The notes under the pieces were generated by a model that made no database searches, was not told the DNA's origin, and saw nothing but the letters and a program-made list of their open reading frames with translations. This document shows, piece by piece, positions 22,496 to 32,675 of a DNA stretch of 64,000 nt (position 1 is the first letter of the stretch; each line of letters starts with the position of its first letter). This DNA is from Bemisia tabaci (taxonomy: Eukaryota; Arthropoda; Insecta; Hemiptera; Aleyrodidae): positions 2,480,001 to 2,544,000 of the forward strand of contig NC_092797.1 in NCBI RefSeq assembly GCF_918797505.1, written 5' to 3'. The position numbers and the translations under genes were made by a program.

Positions 22496-22765
22496 AGCAG
22501 TGGGTTATCTCTAACAGGCAGCACGGTCTGCTCGTTTGAGATGCGATTCTTCTCGCTTGAGGAGTGGTTCCCGGTGAGGCAGTCAACCAATACAAATGTT
22601 TGTTTATTGGAACGTGTTTGTTTACACTGTTTCCGAAGTCCTCACGAGTGGCGATGATTCGGGGAAATAAAAACTCCTCTCGATATCGAGGGCTCTGCAT
22701 TGAAGATACGCGATCGAATTTTTGACGAAATCCCCTGAATCCAATAATTTCGTCGTCTCCCGACA

Positions 22766-22999
22766 GGTTGATCATAGAGATTGATAGATAAAGCTATAGA
22801 CGAAGAAGAAATGAAAATGGAGCAATCATATCGGTTGAAACGGGTGGTTCTCATAGACTACGCGGGGAAAATGGTGGGGAAAAATCATTGCCCTTTGTTT
22901 GTAAGAGCCACCCCACCCATTTCAACCCAAACGATAGCTTCATTTCCCTATGTCTTATTTGTCTATCGCTTTGTCTATCCATTAAACAATCATGCCGCA
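22766..22999. mobile_element. TIR family A MITE, diverged
   Basis: The left arm holds AGATTGATAGATAAAGCTAT, the right arm TATCGCTTTGTCTATCC then AACAATCATGCCGC. The interior GGTTGAAACGGGTGGTTCTC matches CACCCATTTCAACC inverted. Confidence 0.75.
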
Positions 23000-23039
23000 G
23001 ATATAGCTACTCTAATGAAAAGCCTTAAAGGAGGGGCCT

Positions 23040-23640
23040 CGGGCGGCTCGGACGATCCGGCAATGGGCGATAATCCGGCATCGGCGTGTGGCACTGCATC
23101 AGTTGCCGGACTTTGCACACATCCACGTTCAAGACCATGTGGAATACCGGCTGTTTTGGAGCCGATGTGGCGACCGGGTGGCACCGGCACTTACGTGCCC
23201 ATGCTAGTGAATGGTAACAGGCACCAACAGTTACCGGGAGCCGGAGCCCAAGCCGGTTGCCCCTGCCATGCCGCGCCAGTCCGCGCCGCCGCCGAAGAAA
23301 CCAGTCTTCTGCTCGGCGACGTCAGATCGTCGTGGCCGTCGTCCGCGCCGCGCCGCATCGCTTTGCACTTTCATCGGTTTCTCGCCGCGCGTCGCGCCGC
23401 CCCGCGTCGTGCCGCCCTCTCGGCCCCGGACCCGCTCCATGCGCCGTGGATGCGCCACGCGCCGATCCGATTCCATCCGAGCCGCCTGTCGCCGCTCCGC
23501 GGGTACCTACAATTTCAGCCGTGTGCAGTTCCAGCCTCCGGCCCGCAGCTCCCTCGAAAACAGGACCCGAATCACGGACCACTCACCCGAGAAGGCGCCA
23601 ATCCTGTAGCGGCCAGGGGGCGGACCCCCAGCAGCCTCAT
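23040..23640. other. ~600-bp CpG-rich island, no recognised gene
   Basis: The most GC- and CpG-rich block in the window, in sharp contrast to its AT-rich flanks. It is open in four or more frames on both strands, so frame length carries no weight. One plus-strand frame from ATG 23211 is Pro/Arg-rich and ends at 23609. It could be a promoter island with a first exon, or a GC-rich repeat. A GCGGCCAGGGGGCGGA motif at its right end resembles the Helitron end at 48580-48600. Confidence 0.4.
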
Positions 23641-23642
23641 TG

Positions 23643-24183
23643 TTGAAATTTTGTGTTTGTCGGGTGGACATGGATGACATGGGTTAAAAGGCGAAGGGTG
23701 ACTGCGGGCCGATTATTGAAACTGATAGACAAAGCGATAGACAAAGAAGACATAGGGAGTATAGAGCGATCCTATTGGTTGACATGATTGGTTCTTGTAG
23801 ACTAAGGAAGAAAATGATAGACTAACTGTCAGGTTTCTCGTGGGTTGCCGTTAGTTAGTCCATTACCTACCTCCTACGTCCATTGCCACCACCCGCTTCC
23901 ACCAATAGGATCCCTTCAAATCCCTTTTATCGTCTTTGTCTATAGCTTTGTCTATAAGTTTCAATAATCGGCCCGCTGGTCGGCTATGTCTTATCGCTGC
24001 TTTGTCGATTGAAATGGACGACATACTGTCGGATATTCAAAAGGTACCTTTCGTTTGCCTTCCATTCCAATCGACAAAGCTTGACAAAGGACGACAAAGC
24101 CGCGATAAGACACAGCCGACCAATCACGCTTCACCATTTAACCTATGTCATCCAAATCCAACCGACAAACACACAATTTCAAC
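23643..24183. mobile_element. Palindromic element carrying a nested family A MITE
   Basis: The outer arms TTGAAATTTTGTGTTTGTCG (23643) and CGACAAACACACAATTTCAA (ends 24183) are inverted. Pairing resumes after the nested MITE with GGTCGGCTATGTCTTATCGC at about 23978 against GCGATAAGACACAGCCGACC ending near 24122. The centre is near 24050. Confidence 0.8.
23702..23978. mobile_element. TIR family A MITE nested in palindromic element
   Basis: The ends CTGCGGGCCGATTATTGAAA and TTTCAATAATCGGCCCGCTG are inverted. It interrupts the left arm of the element at 23643-24183, so it is the younger insertion. Confidence 0.85.
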
Positions 24184-24193
24184 CATGTATACT

Positions 24194-25287
24194 CACAGAT
24201 TAGTCCAGATCGCTAACATCGGCGGAGGAGCGTGAGTAGTTTTGTGAGCGCCATTGGCGGGAAAATCCATGGGCATTTAAAACTAGGAACCAAAACTGAA
24301 ATTTTGGCTATTTTCAGCAGATTTTCGGCGGGAGAATACTTCTTTTTCAGATTTTTGTGGGATGAAACGTTCCGAAGAATTCAAGAATTAGTTTCTCAGT
24401 AGAATTTATGTGGTTCAATATTTCCAGATTAAATAATTAAGGTGGAAATAAATAAAGAAGGAGAATTAATTAAAATACGAGTAAACAAGGCTAAAAATTA
24501 TTGAAACACTAAAAGGTAAGACGTTTCGAGCTGCTTCCAGCTCATTTTCAGCTGCAAAAACACATAAAAACAAGTAAAAAATTGAGTGGCGACCTGACCT
24601 CAGCCGTTATCACGTAACCACTCATAATAACGGCTGGGGTCAGGTCGCCACTCAATTTTTTACTTGTTTTTATGTGTTTTTGCAGCTGAAAATGAGCTGG
24701 TAGCAGCTCGAAACGTCCTGCCTTTAAGTGTTTCAATAATTTTTAGCCTTGTTTACCCGTATTTTAATTAATTCTCCTTCTTTATTCGTATAATCGGGCT
24801 ATGTTTTTGTGCTTTATCGGTGGAAATAAACAAATCAGAGTTCATCAGTATACTGAGTAGATAACATTATTGAAAAAATTTGCAGATTATAATATATCAT
24901 ATTTTTGAAGTTTAAAGCCTTAGAAACCGAAAATTAAAGCAAAATCCTGCCAAAATGAGACTTTTGGTTCCTAGTTTTGAATTCCCGCCAGGCCCCCATG
25001 AGAGCAGTTAATTGCTACCAACTGTTGTAAGAATATTGAAACAGAATACTTAGCATAACAGTACTTGATAAAATCTTATTTGATCAAAAACCATTATTAT
25101 ACATTACTATCTATACTTTATTAAAGCTTTATAATCAGAATCAAGAGGAAATTTCTCTCAATCCGGTCAAGTCCTTTCACTACTGGTAGTGCCATCAATT
25201 TTCTAAAGTTGCCTAACTTGAAGCAAAATTACTCACGCTTTCTAAGCATTGGCTAGATTGGATGTTAGCGATCTGGACTAATCTGTG
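24194..25287. repeat. Large inverted repeat truncated by the gap
   Basis: A 27-bp sequence at 24194-24220 (starting CACAGATTAGTCCAGATCGC) is perfectly inverted at 25261-25287, directly against the N run. Further in, GGCGGGAA and AACTAGGAACCAAAA (24254-24310) pair with TTTTGGTTCCTAGTTTT and TTCCCGCC (24960-25000). Confidence 0.85.
24451..24787. repeat. Near-perfect ~160-bp-arm palindrome
   Basis: Arms 24451-24610 and 24627-24787 pair almost base for base, including GTGGCGACCTGACC / GGTCAGGTCGCCAC and CAGCTGAAAATGAGCTGG-type sequence. The loop is ~16 nt. The high arm identity implies recent formation or ongoing arm-to-arm conversion. Confidence 0.9.
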
Positions 25288-25787
25288 NNNNNNNNNNNNN
25301 NNNNNNNNNNNNNNNNNNNNNNNNNNNNNNNNNNNNNNNNNNNNNNNNNNNNNNNNNNNNNNNNNNNNNNNNNNNNNNNNNNNNNNNNNNNNNNNNNNNN
25401 NNNNNNNNNNNNNNNNNNNNNNNNNNNNNNNNNNNNNNNNNNNNNNNNNNNNNNNNNNNNNNNNNNNNNNNNNNNNNNNNNNNNNNNNNNNNNNNNNNNN
25501 NNNNNNNNNNNNNNNNNNNNNNNNNNNNNNNNNNNNNNNNNNNNNNNNNNNNNNNNNNNNNNNNNNNNNNNNNNNNNNNNNNNNNNNNNNNNNNNNNNNN
25601 NNNNNNNNNNNNNNNNNNNNNNNNNNNNNNNNNNNNNNNNNNNNNNNNNNNNNNNNNNNNNNNNNNNNNNNNNNNNNNNNNNNNNNNNNNNNNNNNNNNN
25701 NNNNNNNNNNNNNNNNNNNNNNNNNNNNNNNNNNNNNNNNNNNNNNNNNNNNNNNNNNNNNNNNNNNNNNNNNNNNNNNNNNNNNNN
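25288..25787. other. Assembly gap (500 N)
   Basis: Exactly 500 N, a round placeholder length. The sequence immediately left is one arm of an inverted repeat; the sequence right is an unrelated dispersed repeat. Confidence 1.
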
Positions 25788-25900
25788 TTAAAAATCTCTG
25801 TAAATGAAAACTACTGAGGTTGATATGTACGAGTCAATGACGCACTTTATCAACACATCGTGTTGGAGTTTATTGCTTGTTTTTTCTTTCATTTCTTAAT
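25788..25900. repeat. Dispersed repeat, copy of 15915-16022
   Basis: The same order of words as 15915-16022 (ATCTCTGTAAATGAAAACTA, GAGTCAATGACGC, ATCAACACATCGTGTTGGAG), cut at the gap edge. Confidence 0.8.
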
Positions 25901-28477
25901 TTTATTTTTCCTTTCTTGAAAAAATTCAGGCCTCAGAATTTTAAACCTTCTATCAGGCTCTGATTGATCTATGCATCAAATGTGTCACCCAATATACAAA
26001 GTCATCGAGGGAAATTTCAGTGCAATTCCCGTTGCGACTGTATTTTCTATGAACCTGTGAACAGTTATTAAACAAAAGCTTACATTTTGCAAAGCAGTGT
26101 CCCAAAAATATTTTCTGGACTTCCCCGAACAAATGCATTCCAGATATTGGAGGAGGTTGAATTTTGTGCGACAAGGAGAAAAAGACTGTGCCGAGGTACA
26201 TCGCATTCTGGGGGCGATTTGGTTAATGGACTTTTGGGATTTTTTTTTGGATTTATATTTCCTCGGGATTGAAGCACTTGAAGCAGGCTTGCTTGTCTCC
26301 TTGACGAGAAAAAGCTAATGATGTTTTCCCACAATTCACAACGGTTTATATTTCATTAGTTATTTCACGTTAAAAGCCCTAGAATTTCTGCTCTTTTCCT
26401 TTGAACGGTCCATTACTTTTACACCCTTTGCACATCCTTGCGCTCACCAACCTTTCATAATCTGTCGTAATAATGTGACCAGTCATTATAATCACGCATA
26501 AGGAAGCTCTGATCATTGTTGATAATAGCCCTGTAAAATAATCAATGTCAATTAATTCAGCAATCGGAAATAAGGTCTCGTTCGGCTTTAACTGTGACCA
26601 TGTCATACAGTTGGCTGGTTGAAGTGCCATTCACGCGGGTAATTTGGCAACATTGAAATGTAGTAAAGTTCTTTCGTAAGGGAAACGAGAACTGCGGCAT
26701 CGCCGTGGAATCGACAACTATCATGACTCAGTATCACTTCATCAATCTCAAATATGCCATGACGTAATGCCAAGGTCAATGAGAACTCACGCTCAATCTT
26801 CGAAACATCGCAGTTGGCCAATTGCATCGTCTGGACTCAGAGGAGGAGTCAATCTCCATGATCCATTTTTGGTTTGTGTATTTTTCTTAAATAATTTGAA
26901 AAGTAATATATAAAAGAGGGGGAGGGTACATTTGCGAAGAGAAGAGAAGGAGCTTTAGTCCACGAGTGCTAAATTAGCAAAGCGGCTTTTGTCGAGTTGG
27001 GTCGGAATACTGATTTTAAGATTTTGACAGAATTTTTTCTTATAATGCCCTAAAGAAGAAATTGGCGAGCGTTCATAAATTACGTAACGCTGTTTTTGAA
27101 CCTTCCCTGCCCTCTTACAGCTATCTGTGATGCAACCCTAAATCCCTTTTGATAATTTTGTAATTCTTGACGGCCCTCTCTTCAGATCCCAAATCTTGAG
27201 AGAAAATATTGAATAAACAGCTAGATACACTTTGAAGTATTTTCAATGAAAGTCGGACAAATAACGTGCATGAAAGAGGATGACTTTGTTATACTTTGTG
27301 CGTGTTTTCATACTAAAAGAGAGTTACGGAATGCTGTCACTCAGTCCCCTCCCCATTCTCCATAAACGTTATTACGTCACTTATGCACGTTCTTTTGTAC
27401 GTAATTTTTTTCATTTTATAGTCATTGAGGATGTGAAGTTTCTGTACACTCCGACAAATTTGTACCAGAAAAACGGTAGATTAGCTAGAGAATCAAGAAG
27501 CCTTGTTGAAAATACAGTTTTTTGAACGGCTATCTTTAACTCTCGCTAGCTAGACCTGTTTGAGGTTCGTGTGGTGAACGCGCTCCAACATCCCTTCCTT
27601 GGAGCCAAACCCTTGTTTTATTTTGCGAATACGGACTTAAGGTCGAACAAATTTCTATTCCAAAAATTAGCATTGCTGCTGAAATTATTGTTTAAAGAAG
27701 ATCTACGGACCCAACATATCATATTCGGGCCAAATTAGAGTAATGCCATTTTGGAGTTTGGTGTCGAAAATCTGTTTTTTGCCGAAAATTTGTTTTAAAG
27801 TACATAAAAAAAACCTTCAAATTCAACTCCTTAAGAGCAGTCCAAAGTTAAAGATCTAAATAACAAGTGCACTGAATTTTCTGAGAGAAAGCGGTCAAGT
27901 CGGATAGCAAATGTTAAAAACGCCTCCAAATCACCGACTATGCAATCACATTCCTTCATGCACGAATAGTTGCATCACCCAATCCGCGCCAATTGTAGTA
28001 GGTATACTGGACAACTTAAGAACAACACCGATAACATTTTTAGGCATCATAAATACATGAGTCAAGCCTTGAAATGTTGACCTTAAGTTTTTCTAAAGAT
28101 GCTAGTATCGTTGACGATTGAATAATAGAAAATGTTTGTTTTCTTTTTTATCCCGAATTGAATATTTCTCTTGTATGCGCAATCTGTATTGCCTCTTAAA
28201 TGACCTGTTCAACTGACTCAATTATAAATATTCATTGATCATTAATATTATGCTGCTGCTTCTTTTAGATAGGTGCGATGAAAGTGATAAAATATTGGCT
28301 CCCTCAAATCATTCAATTTTATCTCCCGTGTTATTTCCTTTAAAATTGGCCTGTGGTGGTAACCACAGGCCAACCAGTGTCATACCAACCGGTACCTAAT
28401 AACCTCTTGTTATGTTTTTAAATATTGTCAGATACTGATGTAACAGTCCAGATGACTTGATGTATCCATTATTCCAG
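25901..28477. other. No convincing gene; a weak minus-strand open region at 26379-26827
   Basis: Two overlapping minus-strand frames (26827-26603 and 26630-26379) contain a moderately hydrophobic stretch, GLLSTMIRASLCVIIM, preceded by a TTTTACAG acceptor-like site. This is faintly like a gustatory-receptor terminal exon but lacks the TYhhhhhQF motif. Otherwise unique AT-rich DNA. An unseen first exon of the odorant receptor may lie near the right edge. Confidence 0.25.
28346..28373. repeat. Small perfect hairpin upstream of the receptor
   Basis: TTGGCCTGTGGT pairs with ACCACAGGCCAA around a 4-nt loop, about 100 bp before the first visible receptor exon. Function unknown. Confidence 0.6.
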
Positions 28478-28845
28478 AAGAAGATATCATGAGCCCCAAA
28501 AGCTTGGACGGAAAAATTACGACTAATCATGAATTGTTGGTCTTAAAAACTGCGCGGCAGTTCAAATTTCTCCTCGGAGAAGTTTATTTGATGACAGACC
28601 GAATAAACTGGCTTTTGGTGCCACTAGTGTTACTGCAGCATATTTTGCAGCTAACAGGTGGGATTCTACTTTTAACTGATGCCACCAATACGCGTTCGTC
28701 TGTGATGCCGGCGGATGCTCTTGCTCGTAAAATGCATTGCCTAATAGCGCCGGTAGGCTACACAACTCTTGCTATTTCTTGGCGGAAGACTAGCATGATG
28801 ATTGACATTGCCGAGGAGGTCAACAAACTTTTCCTAACCGACCAG
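28478..28845 (+). CDS. Odorant receptor exon with TM1-TM2
   Basis: An acceptor (ATTCCAG) precedes it and GTAAGC follows. The frame enters with two bases, giving EDI before the first ATG at 28489. It contains NHELLVLKTAR, the TM1 segment, and the tail EEVNKLFLTDQ. Confidence 0.85.
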
Positions 28846-31800
28846 GTAAGCGGATTTATGGTTTTTCCCCCAATTTCATCGCAGCAGATCAAAGGGCACC
28901 TCCAGCTAAAGAGAAAAATTATCAATACATATGCACGACACATAATACAATAATAACATAATTAACAAATTAACAGGATCACTGCTCAACCAATCGACAA
29001 TGCCAACAATACTTTTCCACAATTTAAATGAATGTAAGACCAGCAACGTCCTCTACGGGTTCTCCGGGGCCAAAACATGTGAAAACATGTTGGCACTGAA
29101 CGTGATAGAAAATGGGGAAAGTAGTATGAACATAATCGAATAATACAATGAAAATTATACCCTATGATGATGTGCATCGAGACACTAGCTGAATTAAAAT
29201 GCTGCTATTTTTAAGTTTTATCCTGAAATTGTGATTTTTATGCAGCAGAAATTCTTATAAAGAAAGAAAGACATGTATTAGTAAGCAAGATATTTTTCAG
29301 TAGCCGAAATAGTTTAAATCAAAGTAGATTTTACATCTGTTTTTTTTTTCTTTTTTTCAAAGCTCTCGTGATGAGGTTTCGACCTGAATAGGTAATTTCG
29401 CCAAGCGAAATAGAAATTAAGAGTTCTCATTGATGTAGGGAAAGTGCGTTACCGCCAGATATTCCTGCGCTTTTTTTTCAGCCAATCAGACCCCCGAACA
29501 CCATTTCTTCATTTTTATGGAAAATATCTGGGATATTGAAACCACGTGTTTTTTTTCGAAGTCAGTCAACTTTTCGGAAAAACATGTTCTTGGCTGACGG
29601 CGTTTTTTGACGTTTTTATTGATGTATGTATTAATTTGTTCTATTTTCTCCAGAAAACATAACAGATCTTGCTTTTTGAAATATCAGTTTTCTTCCTACC
29701 GACACCGAGTCGATGTTTTTGACTCTCCATCAGCTCTCTGGTCAAAAACATTGATCCAAGTGTGAGCAAATTGAGATTTTACGAGATGTTTGGTGTATAT
29801 TGGAAAAATTGGAACGTAGCGTAGTATAAATCTATAAAAACGCCTGATCCTCGAGAAGTCATGAGCACATACTTCTGCCGAAAAGTTGACTGAATTCGAA
29901 AAAAACATACGGTTAGGTCCCCAGGTTTATTCCATAAGAAATGAAACAAGCAGTTCCAACGCCAAAGCGTCGGAGGGCGCTTCTTTAACACTGCGCATGC
30001 GAGGAACGTTTTCATACGGCCAAGCGAAAGTATTGCGGACGGACGATGTATAACAAATTGCCTACGTGAAGGTGGTCCGGCAGCAACATACCCGCCGCTA
30101 GTCTCTGGAAAATAATAGAAAATAGTAGTTGCGTACGTTGCCAGCGAGCGCGCTGCGTGCGCATCTGTTTCAATTACCTAGCATCGAGTCGGGCCTCTAA
30201 CTTTCTATTCTCTCTGACATAACCTTAAACCTTCAACCCAGAGCCGCAAACAGCTGACGCTTGACGATGCTGCGCCGAGAAAATGAACCAATCACAAAAT
30301 AGCACAGTAATACGTCACTAAAATGAAGAGATCACGTGACTGTTCGTGATTTTTTCGAATCAATCTGAAACTACAACCTCGAATATGAGGCATTTAAGCA
30401 TAACGAAGCCCCAAAATAGTTTAACCAGGTAATACGTCCGTGCGAGATTGTTATGCTTAAAAGCAAAACATTTCACGAAAACTTTTACGAATACCAGATG
30501 CAGAAGAAAATCAAATTTTCCCGGGTGTACCAGAATGGCGTCATTACCCATAAGGCAAAACGGTATGTAGTATAGTACATGTTACATCGGGGGAGTCGAA
30601 CGGCTGGAAAGGGCGCATCTGGTACCCAGAAGCGCCCAAAAGAGGTCGTCGTGTGTCTGATTGGCCGAAAAAAAACGTGGGAAAATCTGATGGTTATGCA
30701 CGCACTTTCCCTGTATTCAATTCGGAATCTTATTTGGATTACATTTTGCAATAAGGGACCACTATTCCTGGCCCATTTTAGAAACAACATACATGACATT
30801 GGTTTCCCTATGCAGATATGTGCTTTTATGAAAGAGCCAGAGATAGTGGTTCCTTATTGCAAAATGTAATACATTTTCTCTTTGCTCCAAGCTGAAAAAT
30901 GATTCCCTCAACAAGTTAGTTAACACATCCTTCCCGATGCAGTTCCCCATTTCAAGTTCTTTGCGCGCGGCAATCATCACAGACTTGGAGAAACGTCACC
31001 GGGTAATCATCATCTGTGTGATGTCAGGTGCACAGCTCATGGTTTTGTTCTACTTCGTGCCTCCTATCCTCAAATTCCTGACCAGCGCTCCGTCGTCGCG
31101 ACAGCTTGACCTTCCGCTGAATTTGCCGGATCCGCTCTCTCTCATCGGGTTCACACCCACCGACGTATCACGTGCAATAGCCTATTTCATTTGCATCCTC
31201 AGTAATATGTCTCATTTCTACATCGTTTACCTCGGGAAATCGCTCACCTTTGTCATTATGGATTCCCTGAAGACAGCATTCTTCATCTGCGGACAAAGTT
31301 TACAGACCTTTGGTCATGAAGGGTTCTTGGATACGGAACAATTTTTGAGCGCTGTTAAGCTGCATCAACGTGTGCTCAGGTGTGTTTTACCATTTACATA
31401 CTCCTTCAACTTTTTGAGAGAACTTTATTCGCACTTTATTATGGTATTTTTGAAAATTTTGAGGGAAACTATGAAGAAATGAATAGTTCACCAGAGGATT
31501 TTTGGTACACATGCAGATATGAAGCCGCTTTCACAGCGCAACCTTGCGCTCTGCGACGCTCAATTGCCAGGCAATTGGCACCTCTTGATCTCCTCTTTCA
31601 CTTCTTGTCGCTGCTAGGGCAACCGATCGTCTGCCATCCTTCGCACATGTCCATACTAGACCAACTGCTTGGACCTGATAGTGTGCACATAACAACGATA
31701 TCGTGATTTTGTGTGATTTTTGGTAACATTTAAATTACTTTACGATATTTTCCTTCAGCACGGCAGCATACTGATAGGAACCCGAATAGTTGAAATGTCA

Positions 31801-32641
31801 TCGACTTGGTAAGAACATATTTTCGAAGCATATAACGCATATTTAACGCATTTCAATGCATAATGGTATATTTTCCCTTTACACATGCATTATTAATACA
31901 TGCAGTATACTACCCTCCAAAAATAACATAATATCGCGAGATCTTTCCTGGACGCTACATGTTCTAAATCCTGAACCAACTGTTTCTTGGCCCAAAAAAA
32001 AGAGGCCACATTCCGAAAATTTAAAAGTTTAAAAACTGTTGACAGCTTCAAAATCATATAGAGAATTACCCAACAGAACTCTGGAAATTATTCAGGCAGG
32101 TATCGAACATTCAAGAAGATCACAGTATTCCACTAATGAATGTTTTTTCTCTCATATTTTTCAGATTGTCCTCAAAAGTGAAAAACGCCGTTGAACCCTA
32201 CTTCATAGTGAGTTTGACAGCGTCAATGTGCTACAATACAACTTGTGCATTAGCAGTTACTCATCAGGTAACCAGTGAAAAAAAATAAATAATGAGTGCT
32301 GAGTGCATTGTGTGCGTTTAGAGTAGACTTTTTCACTCTAAACTTTTCCCCGGGTGGAGTGTGAATTTCATTCCTGCCTAAGCTATGCTGCACTTAATGT
32401 TCCATGGACTCATGTAGAGACATTTTTGGTGCATCAATCACTATCGTGTATCTAAATTGTCCTCGAATAGCTCAATAACAGAATTGTTCAAATCAGTTTC
32501 TCTTTTCTGTCGATAAAAAAGGGATGGGAAATACATTCTCTACAGGTAATAAAATTAAACTTGTCAGGATTAAGTGGGGCTAAGCGTAATTAGCCTCTTC
32601 TATCTAACTCAGAGCACCCTCTTAGCGATTTCAGTTACCTC

Positions 32642-32675
<34 letters not shown>

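Noticed and set aside
23608..23637. Possible fourth Helitron 3' end (GCGGCCAGGGGGCGGACCCC)
   Set aside because: It resembles the Helitron C end but lacks CTRR and a clear upstream hairpin.
22781..23677. 298-codon plus-strand open frame
   Set aside because: Its first third lies inside a family A MITE and the rest in a CpG island that is open in several frames on both strands. No domain is visible.
25262..25807. Open frames across the N run
   Set aside because: They exist only because N codons were not counted as stops.
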